This document shows, piece after piece, positions 16,376-23,933 of a stretch of DNA of 64,000 nt. A model generated the notes under the pieces. The model saw nothing but the letters and a program-made list of their open reading frames with translations. It had not been told where the DNA came from and ran no database searches. Numbering within the stretch: position 1 is the stretch's first letter; each line of letters begins with the position of its first letter. The stretch is from Kitasatospora sp052076145 (GTDB lineage: Bacteria; Actinomycetota; Actinomycetes; Streptomycetales; Streptomycetaceae): positions 6,386,001-6,450,000 of the forward strand of contig NZ_CP197246.1 of assembly GCF_052076145.1 (NCBI RefSeq), written 5' to 3'. Both the position numbers and the translations under genes were made by a program.

Positions 16376-16921
16376 ATGTCCAAGTACACCGGCCGCCGCC
16401 TCGCCATCGCCTCCGGTCTCGCCGCCCTCGCCCTCGCCGCCACCGCCTGCGGCTCCAGCGCGGGCTCGTCGGGTGCAGCCGCCCCGGCCGCCCCGGTCGC
16501 CGCGTCCTCCTCGGCTGCCCCAGCCGGGTTCAAGCTGGTCGCCGTCGACTCCGCCACCCTGGGCCCGATCGTGACCGACTCCAGCGGGCGCACGCTCTAC
16601 CGGTTCGACAAGGACACCGCCAAGCCGTCCGCCAGCAACTGCGCGGACGCCTGCGCCGTGAAGTGGCCGCCCGCGACCGTCCAGGACAAGGTCAGCCTGG
16701 ATGGCGTCGGCTCGGCCCTGGTCGGCAGCGTGACCCGGCCCGACGGCACCCGGCAGCTGACGCTGAACGGCTGGCCGCTCTACCGCTTCGCCGGGGACAG
16801 CGCCGCCGGGCAGGTCAACGGCCAGGGCGTGGGCGGCACTTGGTTCGCCAGCACGCCGGAGGGCAAGAAGGCCCAGGCTCCCGCCGCCTCGCAGAGCGGT
16901 GGGTACTCGACCGGCTACTGA
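16376..16921 (+). CDS. COG4315-type lipoprotein with YxFxxD repeats
   Basis: A 181-residue lipoprotein: signal with lipobox ATAC (Cys25), an Ala/Ser linker, then two copies of the 'secreted repeat' unit. The first has GRTLYRFDKDT with a pair of cysteines and a Trp (NCADACAVKWPP); the second has GWPLYRFAGDSAAGQVNGQG and ends GGTWFAS. This is the COG4315 family with the conserved Tyr-x-(Phe/Trp/Tyr)-x-x-Asp motif. Its function is unknown, but it is common on actinobacterial surfaces and sometimes linked to redox or haem proteins. A GGGGGAATTC ribosome site precedes the ATG. It lies upstream of a DUF1996 protein and an ECF sigma/anti-sigma pair on the same strand. Confidence 0.88.
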   Translation: MSKYTGRRLAIASGLAALALAATACGSSAGSSGAAAPAAPVAASSSAAPAGFKLVAVDSATLGPIVTDSSGRTLYRFDKDTAKPSASNCADACAVKWPPATVQDKVSLDGVGSALVGSVTRPDGTRQLTLNGWPLYRFAGDSAAGQVNGQGVGGTWFASTPEGKKAQAPAASQSGGYSTGY

Positions 16922-16987
16922 CCGGCCGCCGGCGGGCTGTCCGCATGATGGTCCGTCTTGCCCCCGCACCCGCACATCACAAGACTG

Positions 16988-18007
16988 GTGCGGGTGAACC
17001 CGGGCCGTGATCAGTGGACCATCGGACGCGCCGTCCTCCCCCTCGGCGTGCTGCTCTGCCTCGTCCTGGGGGCGACGCTCCTCTCGGTACGCCTGTGGCC
17101 CACGGCCACCGGCCCGTCCCGGTACGTCCGGATCGGCGCGGTTCCGGTCGGGCGGCCGCCCGTCCCGGCCGTGCCGCCCATCCGATCCGGACCGGACGCC
17201 GCGACCGGCTCGTACGGCTCGTACGGTGAGGACTGCGGGCGCAATGAGCAGGGGCACCGTAACGCCGACAACATGGTGATCTCGCCGGGGAACGTCGGTG
17301 GCGCCCACCACGTGCACGACTACGTCGGCAACCTCTCCACCGACGCGCTGTCCACCGACGCGAGCCTGGTCGCCGCCGGGACGACCTGCGTCGGCGGCGA
17401 CCGCTCCACCTACTTCTGGCCGGTGTTGCGCCGCACCGACCGCAGCCCTGCGCCGGACACGAACGAAGGGGAGCACGGCAACACCGGGGAGATCCTCACC
17501 GCCGAGTCGGTGACGGTCGAGTATGTCGGGAACGCCTGGAGCCAGGTCGTGCCGATGCCGCGCTTCCTCCGGCTGCTGGAGGGCGACCCGACGGCGGCCA
17601 CCGACGGCGGGGCGGACGGCCACGCCGAGTGGGGGTGCAGCGGCCACCCCGGCCGGACGACGGACCGCTACCCGCTCTGCCCGCCCGGGAGCCTGCTCAC
17701 CCGCAGCTTCGACTTCCCCAGCTGCTGGGACGGCCGAAGCACGGATGCCCCGGGCCACCGCGCCCAGGCGGTCTTCCCGGCCGCCTCGGGCGCCTGCCCG
17801 CACGACACCTTCCCGATCCCCCGGCTGCGGGTGACGGCGGGCTACCGGCCGCCGCCGGGAGAGGAGTTCGCGCTCGACGCTTTCCCCGAGCAGCAGCACA
17901 GCCCGGCCACCGACCACGCGCTGTTCGTCGACGTCATGACCGACCGCCAGATGGAGGCGGTGGTGGCCTGCCTGAACCAGGGCCGCACCTGCGGCGACGG
18001 CCGTTGA
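16988..18007 (+). CDS. DUF1996 domain protein, membrane-anchored or secreted
   Basis: About 339 residues. A hydrophobic segment near the N-terminus (AVLPLGVLLCLVLGATLL) is probably an uncleaved anchor or signal. The extracellular part begins with a Pro-rich stretch and contains the DUF1996 hallmarks: GNVGGAHHVHDYVGN, CVGGDRSTYFWPVL, CSGHPGRTTDRYP, FDFPSCWDG and CPHDTFPIPRLRV. The family is found in fungi and actinobacteria and has no known activity; its conserved His and Cys residues suggest metal or sugar binding. The start is unsettled between TTG 16958, GTG 16988 and GTG 16994; none has a strong ribosome site, and I use 16988. Confidence 0.78.
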   Translation: MRVNPGRDQWTIGRAVLPLGVLLCLVLGATLLSVRLWPTATGPSRYVRIGAVPVGRPPVPAVPPIRSGPDAATGSYGSYGEDCGRNEQGHRNADNMVISPGNVGGAHHVHDYVGNLSTDALSTDASLVAAGTTCVGGDRSTYFWPVLRRTDRSPAPDTNEGEHGNTGEILTAESVTVEYVGNAWSQVVPMPRFLRLLEGDPTAATDGGADGHAEWGCSGHPGRTTDRYPLCPPGSLLTRSFDFPSCWDGRSTDAPGHRAQAVFPAASGACPHDTFPIPRLRVTAGYRPPPGEEFALDAFPEQQHSPATDHALFVDVMTDRQMEAVVACLNQGRTCGDGR

Positions 18008-18086
18008 ACCGCCGGGCCGTCCCGTACGTGCCTGCCATGACGAAACCCGGACGAAATCCGGAGGAATCCCGACGGAGGGAGGGCGG

Positions 18087-18647
18087 ATGGCAGGCACGCG
18101 ATCCGGAGCCCGGCAGGGCGCAGCCGACGAGGCACTGATCCGGACGCTCTACGAGGAACACGGCGCCGCGCTGCTCGCGTACGCGATCCGGCTCACCGGT
18201 GACCGGGCGGCGGCGGAGGACGTGGTGCAGGAGACGCTGATCCGCGCCTGGCGCAACCCGGAGGTGCTCACCAACGGCCTCGGCTCGGTGCGGGGTTGGC
18301 TGCTGACGGTGGAGCGGAACCTGATCACCGACCGGTTCCGCGCCAGGGCCGCCCGCCCGGCGGAGGTCGCCGAGGTGAACGAGGCGCTGGCGACGGTGCC
18401 GGTGGCGCACGACCACGCCGACACGGTCGTGGAGTCGATGGTGATGATGGAGGCGCTGGAGCAGCTCTCCCCGGACCATCGGGCGGTGCTGCACTCGATC
18501 TACTTCCAGGGCAGCTCCGTCGCTGAGGCCGCCGCGCAGCTCGGCGTGCCCGCGGGGACGGTCAAGTCCCGCGCGCACTACGCGCTGCGGGCGCTGAAAC
18601 AGTCGTACACGGGCAGGCCCAAGGCGCTGAAGGAGGCGGTGGCATGA
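18087..18647 (+). CDS. ECF RNA polymerase sigma factor (SigK/SigL-like)
   Basis: A 186-residue sigma-70 family factor. Region 2 (about 20-90) has LYEEHGAALLAYAIRLTGDRAAAEDVVQETLIRAWR. In short pieces this is LYEEHGAALLAYA, AAEDVVQETL and IRAWRNP. Region 4 (about 125-175) has LEQLSPDHRAVLHSIYF and VPAGTVKSRAHYALRAL. The ATG follows GGAGGGAGGGCGG. Its last codons overlap the start of the anti-sigma gene (ATGA), so the two are made together and activity should be held by the membrane anti-sigma until a signal arrives. The regulon is unknown; the lipoprotein and DUF1996 genes just upstream are candidate targets. Confidence 0.93.
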   Translation: MAGTRSGARQGAADEALIRTLYEEHGAALLAYAIRLTGDRAAAEDVVQETLIRAWRNPEVLTNGLGSVRGWLLTVERNLITDRFRARAARPAEVAEVNEALATVPVAHDHADTVVESMVMMEALEQLSPDHRAVLHSIYFQGSSVAEAAAQLGVPAGTVKSRAHYALRALKQSYTGRPKALKEAVA

Positions 18648-19345
18648 GCACGGAGCAGCGGCACGAGCAGAGCGCGGAGCTCCTCGGCGCCTACGCCCTC
18701 GGTGCGCTGGAGCCGGAGGAGGCGGCGTCGGTCGGGCAGCACCTGCTCGACTGCCCGGCCTGCCGGCAGGAGGTGGCCGAGATGCAGGAGTTGGAACGGG
18801 TGCTGGGCGAGGTGCCGCCCGAGCTGTTCGTGGACGGGCCGCCGCAGGGCGGTGACCTGCTGCTCCGGCGCACCCTGCGGCAGGTCCGCGCGGAGCGCGG
18901 TGCCGGGCGGCGGCGGCGCTGGGCGGTGGCGGGTGTGGCGGCGGCGGTGGCAGCGGCGGCGCTGCTCGGCGGGGGCGTCCTGCTGGGGCGCGGTACGGAG
19001 CCAGCGCCGCAGGTGGCGGCGGTCGCGCCACCCCCGCCCGGCACCCGGGTGGCGTCCGTCTCGGACCCGGGGACGGGTGCGCGGCTGACACTGACGGTGA
19101 CCCCGGCGGCCGGTTGGGTGCGGGTGAGTGCGGCGGTCACCGGCATCCCGGCGGGTGAGCGGTGCCATCTGGTGGTCACCGGCCGGAGCGGCGCGCGGAC
19201 GGACGCGGGCAGCTGGCTGGTCTCCCCGGCGGGGGCCAAGTCCGGTACGACGCTGGATGGTTCGGCGTTGGTCGCGCCCGCCGACGTCGCGTCGGTGTCG
19301 GTGGTGAACGAGGCGGGGCGGACGTTCGTGACGGCGCCGGTGTGA
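18644..19345 (+). CDS. RskA-type anti-sigma factor with zinc finger
   Basis: A 233-residue single-pass membrane anti-sigma factor. The cytosolic N-terminus carries the anti-sigma zinc motif His33-x3-Cys37-x2-Cys40 (QHLLDCPAC). One TM helix lies near 92-112 (WAVAGVAAAVAAAALLGGGVLLG-like). The extracytoplasmic C-terminal domain (about 130-233) matches the RskA fold with ARLTLTVTPAAGWVRVSA, the GIPAGERCHLVV segment and a Trp-containing SWLVSPAG. It overlaps the sigma gene by 4 bp and presumably sequesters that factor, with release by regulated proteolysis as in M. tuberculosis SigK/RskA (known for the family, inferred here). Confidence 0.92.
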   Translation: MSTEQRHEQSAELLGAYALGALEPEEAASVGQHLLDCPACRQEVAEMQELERVLGEVPPELFVDGPPQGGDLLLRRTLRQVRAERGAGRRRRWAVAGVAAAVAAAALLGGGVLLGRGTEPAPQVAAVAPPPPGTRVASVSDPGTGARLTLTVTPAAGWVRVSAAVTGIPAGERCHLVVTGRSGARTDAGSWLVSPAGAKSGTTLDGSALVAPADVASVSVVNEAGRTFVTAPV

Positions 19346-19350
19346 GCACG

Positions 19351-19402
19351 CCTCGGCGCCCCCGTCCGGCAGGCGGTTGTCTGCCGAACGGGGGCGCCGA
19401 GG
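19351..19402. terminator. Long hairpin between anti-sigma and cold-shock genes
   Basis: A perfect 15-bp outer stem pairs CCTCGGCGCCCCCGT (19351-19365) with ACGGGGGCGCCGAGG (19388-19402). Inside it CGGCAG (19367-19372) pairs with CTGCCG (19381-19386). The hairpin lies between convergent genes and probably terminates both. Confidence 0.85.
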
Positions 19403-19410
19403 GGTGTCTG

Positions 19411-19617
19411 TCAGGAGACGCGGAGGACGCGTTCGGCCTGCGGGCCCTTGGGGCCCTGGGCGACGTCGAACTCGACCCGGTCGCCCTCTTCGAGGGACTT
19501 GAAGCCCGGGGAGTCGATCGCGCTGAAGTGGACGAACAAGTCGGGGCCGCCCTCGTCATTCGTGATGAAGCCGAAGCCCTTGTCCGCGTTGAACCACTTC
19601 ACGACACCAGTTGCCAT
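19411..19617 (-). CDS. Cold-shock protein, CspA family
   Basis: A 68-residue single OB-fold RNA chaperone. It starts MATGVVKWFNADKGFGFI with RNP1 (KGFGFI) and RNP2 (LFVHFSAI) and ends with the PKGPQAERV tail typical of actinobacterial CspA/ScoF. It coats single-stranded RNA and prevents secondary structure, and several copies per genome are usual. The longer open frame up to 19776 adds residues that match no Csp, so ATG 19617 is the start, with GGGATCGAACTG just upstream. A 170-bp leader/promoter stretch precedes it, as expected for cold-shock genes. Confidence 0.96.
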   Translation of the reverse strand: MATGVVKWFNADKGFGFITNDEGGPDLFVHFSAIDSPGFKSLEEGDRVEFDVAQGPKGPQAERVLRVS

Positions 19618-19786
19618 CAGTTCGATCCCTTTGACTCCATGCCACGGCGCCGCTTCGACGGCACCGGCCGCGCCATCGCTCGACGGCGGCCTCCGCAGCT
19701 TGTCACCCGCCCGACGGATCTCCCTCGGCGAACCGCCGAACGGCGGGACGTGTGCCCCGAACGGCGGGGCAGGCACCCCTGGCCCG

Positions 19787-20293
19787 TCAGCCTTCGGTGC
19801 CGAGCCGCCACCTGATCTCGCCGTCGTGCAGGAGGCCGGTGGCGGCCAGCCCGGCCGCCGTCGCGACGGCGGCGGAGGCGTGGTGCTCGGGGTGGATGTG
19901 GGCGATCACCGTCCGCACGCCTTGCCCGCCGAGCCACCCGACGAGCCCCCGCGCGGCCTCGGAGGCGATGCCCGACCCCTGCCAGGGCGTCCCCACCACC
20001 CAGGCGATCTCGGCCGTCCCCCCGGTCACCGTCGCCTGGACGTACCCGACCAGACACCCCCGGTCGCGCAGCCGCACGACCCAGTTGCACCACGAGACGC
20101 CCGGCTCCGCCGATCCGGCGACCTGCCGTTCGTACCGGGCCCGCAGCTCCTGCGGGGTCGACGGCTCACCGCCGACGAACGCGTGCAGGCCAGGGTCGGC
20201 GAGCACCCCGGCCATCTCCTCGGCGTGCTCGACGCGCAGCGGCAGCAGCTCCAGCCGCTCGGTGCTGACGGTCAGGGCCTCGACGGCGGGCAC
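19787..20293 (-). CDS. GNAT family N-acetyltransferase (RimJ/RimL-like)
   Basis: A 168-residue acetyl-CoA-dependent acetyltransferase. The order is RimJ/RimL-like: LTVSTERLELLPLRVEHAEEM at the start (read as STERLELLPL plus VEHAEEM), a central strand CLVGYVQATV, then the acetyl-CoA site EIAWVVGTPWQGSGIASEAARGL, with the Q/R-x-x-G-x-G/A pattern as QGSGIA. Late residues HPEHHASAAVATAAGL fit motif B. Substrate unknown; could be a small amine or protein N-terminus. GTG start with AGGAGG 4 bp upstream. Divergent from the next gene. Confidence 0.88.
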   Translation of the reverse strand: MPAVEALTVSTERLELLPLRVEHAEEMAGVLADPGLHAFVGGEPSTPQELRARYERQVAGSAEPGVSWCNWVVRLRDRGCLVGYVQATVTGGTAEIAWVVGTPWQGSGIASEAARGLVGWLGGQGVRTVIAHIHPEHHASAAVATAAGLAATGLLHDGEIRWRLGTEG

Positions 20294-20408
20294 ACAGCCT
20301 CCTGGGTACGGGTCTTAGCGGGTCTTCGAGGGCTCATCCTGCCCCGGGCCGAGGCCGGGCCGGTAATGCCGGTGCACCGGCCGCCCGGTTCTGCGAGGCT
20401 TCGCCCCC

Positions 20409-20981
20409 ATGGGAAGCTCCTGCGCCGTTCCGGTCCTGCGGACCACCGACCTGACCGAGGCACTCGCGGCCGCCCGCGCGCTGCTCGCGCTCGCCGACCT
20501 GAGCCGCGCCACCGTCAACGTGTCCGGCCAGGCGGCCGACGAACGGCAGCTGCGCCGGCTGCTCGCGGCGCTGCCTGGGGCGGCGAGCATCAGGTCGGCC
20601 GACACGAGCGGGCCGATCGAGTGGTACGAGGCGGTCGCGGACATCCCCAGCGCCGCGTACCCGGTGGAGGCCAGGGTCGAGGAGCTGCAGCTCGGGGCGT
20701 TCGACGAGGCCGCCGTCCTGGCCGCACTGGACACCGGCTTGCCGGGCAGCCTGGAGTGGTGGGACACGCCGTGGCCGGAGGTCCCGGAGCTCGGCCTGCC
20801 GCGCGAGGGGAAGTACGCGGACGTCCAGATCTCCGTCCACTGCCGGGGCGTCTTCCTCGACGAGCCCTCCGCCGACCACACCGTCCACGTCCACCTCTTC
20901 GGCGGCAGGATCGAGCGGGCCGACTGGTTGGCCGGGAAGGTCGGCCTCGCGGTGGTCGGCCCGGCGCAGGCCGGTTGGTGA
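20409..20981 (+). CDS. Uncharacterised protein
   Basis: A 190-residue soluble protein without signal peptide or TM helix; I do not recognise it. The N-terminal third is Ala/Leu-rich and helical (EALAAARALLALADL). The middle has acidic, Trp-rich stretches (GSLEWWDTPWPEVPEL) and the end is beta-rich (YADVQISVHCRGVFL, HTVHVHLFGG). Codon use looks like its neighbours. Divergent from the GNAT gene and 77 bp upstream of the nitronate monooxygenase gene on the same strand; no functional link is evident. Confidence 0.7.
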   Translation: MGSSCAVPVLRTTDLTEALAAARALLALADLSRATVNVSGQAADERQLRRLLAALPGAASIRSADTSGPIEWYEAVADIPSAAYPVEARVEELQLGAFDEAAVLAALDTGLPGSLEWWDTPWPEVPELGLPREGKYADVQISVHCRGVFLDEPSADHTVHVHLFGGRIERADWLAGKVGLAVVGPAQAGW

Positions 20982-21058
20982 CGGACCGTCCGGTGGCTGC
21001 TCGTGCGGTGACTGCTCGTAGGGTGTGAGGCGAAGCAGTCCGTGTGAGGGGAGTCAGC

Positions 21059-22153
21059 ATGATCGTCGATCTCGCCGTACCCGTGGTCGCCGCGCCGATG
21101 GCGGGCGGGCCCACGACACCGGAGCTGGTGGCGGCGGTGAACGGTGCGGGTGGTCTCGGATTCCTGGCCGCCGGATACCGCTCGGCCACCGCGACGGCGG
21201 AGCAGATCGCCGCCGTACGGAAGCTGACGGACCGTCCGTTCGGGGTGAACCTGTTCGTCCCCGGGGAGCCGGGGGACGCGGCCGCCGTCGACGCCTACCG
21301 GGAGCGGCTGCGGCCCGAGGCCGAGCAGTGGGGGGTCGCCCTGCCGGAGCGCAGCGGGCCGGACCGGGACGACTGGGAGGCGAAGATCGCGCTGCTGACG
21401 GCCGACCCCGTGCCCGTCGTCTCGTACACCTTCGGCCTGCCGACGCCGGACGAGGCCGCCGCGCTGCGCGCCGCCGGGAGCTTCCAGATCGGCACCGTCA
21501 CCACCCCCGCCGAGGCGCTCGCGGCGCTGGCGGCCGGGATGGACGCCCTCTGCGTCCAGGGCCCGGAGGCGGGCGGCCACCGGGGCACCCACCGCACCGA
21601 GGACGAGCCCGGCACGACGCCGCTCCTCGACCTGCTCGCCGAGATCCGCCGCGTCACCGACCTCCCGCTGATCGCCGCCGGCGGCATCGGCGACGGCCGC
21701 ACGCTCGCCGCAGCCCTGCGCGCGGGCGCAGCGGCCGTCCAGCTGGGCACGGCCTACCTACGTACCGACGAATCCGGCGCCTCCGCCACCCACCGAGCTG
21801 CTCTTACGCGAGCGGCCGGCCCCCAGGGGCGCGGGGAACTGCGCGAAATCGGGAGTGACGCCGCCGCACCTACCGCTTCGCGCAGCGGTGACCGCACTGT
21901 GGTGACGCGAGCCTTCACCGGCCGCCCGGCCCGCGCGCTGCGCAACGCCTTCACCGATCGCCACTCCCCGTACGCCCCCGCCGCGTACCCGGAGGTGCAC
22001 CACCTCACCCAGCCGCTGCGCGCCGCCGCCGCCAAGCGCGCGGACGCCACCGCGATGCACCTCTGGGCGGGCACCGCGCACCGCCTGGCCCGGACCGGGC
22101 CGGCCGCCGAGCTCACCCGGGAGCTGTGGGAGCAGGCGCAGCGGGAGGGGTGA
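21059..22153 (+). CDS. Nitronate monooxygenase (2-nitropropane dioxygenase family)
   Basis: An FMN-dependent TIM-barrel enzyme of about 364 residues that oxidises alkyl nitronates such as propionate 3-nitronate. It shows the FMN-binding start PVVAAPMAGGPTTPELV, GFLAAGY, PFGVNLFVPG, the catalytic His in CVQGPEAGGHRG, and the phosphate-binding LIAAGGIGDGRTL and AVQLGTAYL. Between THRAAL and RTVVTRAFTGRPARALRN lies an insert of about 30 residues. It is encoded by a sequence resembling a dispersed Streptomyces intergenic repeat (see the repeat entry). ATG 21059 follows GAGGGGAGT. The insert lies outside the active site, so activity may survive. Confidence 0.88.
   Translation: MIVDLAVPVVAAPMAGGPTTPELVAAVNGAGGLGFLAAGYRSATATAEQIAAVRKLTDRPFGVNLFVPGEPGDAAAVDAYRERLRPEAEQWGVALPERSGPDRDDWEAKIALLTADPVPVVSYTFGLPTPDEAAALRAAGSFQIGTVTTPAEALAALAAGMDALCVQGPEAGGHRGTHRTEDEPGTTPLLDLLAEIRRVTDLPLIAAGGIGDGRTLAAALRAGAAAVQLGTAYLRTDESGASATHRAALTRAAGPQGRGELREIGSDAAAPTASRSGDRTVVTRAFTGRPARALRNAFTDRHSPYAPAAYPEVHHLTQPLRAAAAKRADATAMHLWAGTAHRLARTGPAAELTRELWEQAQREG
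21801..21890. repeat. Probable dispersed Streptomyces repeat embedded in frame in a coding sequence
   Basis: The segment contains CCCCAGGGGCGCGGGGAACT followed directly by GCGCGA. I recognise this wording as a very common intergenic element of Streptomyces genomes. Inside it CTGCGCGAA (21839-21847) and TTCGCGCAG (21877-21885) form a 9-bp inverted repeat. It keeps the reading frame of the nitronate monooxygenase gene and adds about 30 codons with an atypical composition (Gly/Arg/Ala/Ser). Confidence 0.6.
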
Positions 22154-22174
22154 GTCCGCCGACTCGCCCCTCCC
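22143..22174. terminator. Hairpin overlapping the stop codon
   Basis: GGGAGGGGTGAGTC (22143-22156) pairs with GACTCGCCCCTCCC (22161-22174) with one U-G pair and a four-base loop. It includes the TGA of the nitronate monooxygenase gene and precedes the convergent pepP gene end. Confidence 0.65.
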
Positions 22175-22192
22175 GGTGGTACAGACCCGCTG

Positions 22193-23656
22193 TCAGCCGA
22201 GAAGGTTGCCCATCCAGGCCTCGATCGCGTCGACGCCGCGCGGCAGCGCGCCGGACATCAGCCGGGCGCCGTCGGAGGTGATGACGAGGTCGTCCTCGAC
22301 GCGCAGGCCGAGGCCGCGCAGCTCGACCGGGAGAGTCTCGTCGTCGGGCTGGAGGTAGAGGCCGGGCTCGACAGTGAGCACCATGCCCTCCTCCAGGACG
22401 CCGTCGAGGTACGTCTCGGCGCGGGCCTTCGCGCAGTCGTGGACGTCGAGGCCGAGCATGTGGCCGGTGCTGCAGAGGGTGTAGCGGCGGAAGATGCCGC
22501 TGTCCTCGCGGAGCGCCTCCTCGGCGGAGACCCGCAGGACGCCCCAGTCGGCCAGGCCCTCGGCGATCACCCGCATCGCGGCGCGGTGGAAGTCGCGGAA
22601 GCTGGCGCCGGGCCGCAGGGTCGCGATACCGGCGTCCTGGGCGGCGAGCACCAGCTCGTACGCCTGGCGCTGGACGGGGGAGAAGGTGCCGCTGAGCGGC
22701 AGGGTGCGGGTGATGTCGGCGGTGTAGAGGGAGTCGACCTCGACGCCGGCGTCGAGCAGCAGCAGGGTGCTCGGGTCGAGGGCGCCGTTGTTGCGGATCC
22801 AGTGCAGCACGCAGGCGTGCGCGCCGGAGGCGACGATGGTCTCGTAGCCGACGCCGTTGCCCTCGGCGCGGGCGCGCTGGTTGAAGGCGCCCTCGAGCCA
22901 GCGCTCGCCGCGGGCGTGCCGCAGGGCGGCGGGGATGGCGCGGACGACGTCCTCGAAGCCGGCGGCGGTGAGGTCGACGGAGAGCTGGAGCTGCTCGATC
23001 TCCCAGGAGTCCTTGATCAGGCGCAGCTCGGAGAGCACGGCGGCGAGCCGGGCGTCGCGCTCGGAGTCCTGTGCGCTGGGCCGCCCGGTGGCGGCGTCCA
23101 CGACGGAGTCGACGCCGACCAGCACCCGGGTGACGGGCTGGTGGCCCGTCAGCAGCTTCTCCAGGTCGTCCAGGTGCTCGGTGCGCAGCCCGGTGAGCTG
23201 GGCGGCCTCGGCGAGGTCGGGGCGGCGGCCGACCCAGAACTCGCCGTAGCGGCGGTCGCGGTAGAACTCGGAGCCGTACGAGCCGCCGCCGCGCGGTGAG
23301 CGCGGGCGCAGGTAGAGGACGGGCTCGCCGCTCGGCTCGACGACGAGCACGTGGCCGACCTGCTCCTCGCCGGTGAGGCCGGTGAGCCAGGCGTAGGCGC
23401 TGTGCGGGCGGAAGCGGAAGTCGCTGTCGTTGCTGCGGACCTTCAGCTGCCCGGCGGGGACGATCAGGCGCTCGCCGGGGAAGTGTTCGGCGAGCCGGGT
23501 GCGCCGGGCGGGCATCACGTCGTAGCCGTCGACGCGCTCGGAGGCCGGGAGGGGGGTGGCGGCCCAGGCGGTGCCCATGAAGGCGTCGAGTGCGGGGGAG
23601 ACGGGCATGTCGTGGCTGCCGGTGTTGTAGACGGTGGCCTTGGGTGGGGTGGTCAC
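22193..23656 (-). CDS. pepP: Xaa-Pro aminopeptidase (M24B)
   Basis: A 487-residue cytosolic metallopeptidase that removes the N-terminal residue from peptides with proline in position 2. The N-terminal domain (about 40-190) has DSDFRFRPHSAYAWLTG. The C-terminal pita-bread domain (about 215-475) shows the dinuclear metal ligands: two Asp (LLDAGVEVDSLYTADITRTLP), one His (GHMLGLDVHD) and two Glu (LTVEPGLY and RVEDDLVIT). GTG 23656 follows GAGGAG by 8 bp; the frame extends to 23767 without a better start. It is divergent from the peptide ABC importer, which would deliver its substrates, and its specificity fits collagen-derived peptides from the nearby collagenase. Confidence 0.93.
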   Translation of the reverse strand: MTTPPKATVYNTGSHDMPVSPALDAFMGTAWAATPLPASERVDGYDVMPARRTRLAEHFPGERLIVPAGQLKVRSNDSDFRFRPHSAYAWLTGLTGEEQVGHVLVVEPSGEPVLYLRPRSPRGGGSYGSEFYRDRRYGEFWVGRRPDLAEAAQLTGLRTEHLDDLEKLLTGHQPVTRVLVGVDSVVDAATGRPSAQDSERDARLAAVLSELRLIKDSWEIEQLQLSVDLTAAGFEDVVRAIPAALRHARGERWLEGAFNQRARAEGNGVGYETIVASGAHACVLHWIRNNGALDPSTLLLLDAGVEVDSLYTADITRTLPLSGTFSPVQRQAYELVLAAQDAGIATLRPGASFRDFHRAAMRVIAEGLADWGVLRVSAEEALREDSGIFRRYTLCSTGHMLGLDVHDCAKARAETYLDGVLEEGMVLTVEPGLYLQPDDETLPVELRGLGLRVEDDLVITSDGARLMSGALPRGVDAIEAWMGNLLG

Positions 23657-23793
23657 TGCGAGTGCTCCTCTACCTGGACTGCGGTGTGGGCGATTTGTCC
23701 TGGCCATCCCCGCTGATCTGCGTTGATGTCCCTGGGGTGGAAGGGAGTTGAGGGGCTGTCCGGACACAGCTCGATAACGTCCTGCTTCACCCC

Positions 23794-23822
23794 TTGCCAG
23801 TGCAATTTCACATTACTATGTT
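23794..23822 (+). promoter_or_regulatory. Candidate promoter of the peptide ABC operon
   Basis: TTGCCA (23794-23799) and TATGTT (23817-23822) are 17 bp apart in the AT-richer part of the 277-bp divergent region, giving a leader of about 105 nt. The leader carries an inverted repeat, GGAGCGGC (23838-23845) with GCCGCTCC (23858-23865). An ATTTCACATT stretch at 23805-23814 lies within the spacer. Confidence 0.45.
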
Positions 23823-23933
23823 ACGGGTCACACCCCTGGAGCGGCTAGACCTCAGTCGCCGCTCCTGGGCGGCCCCGGATCAGCCCCGGGGCGAACCAGG
23901 GTCGAAGCTTGGCCCCACACCGCGGAGTTGCAC

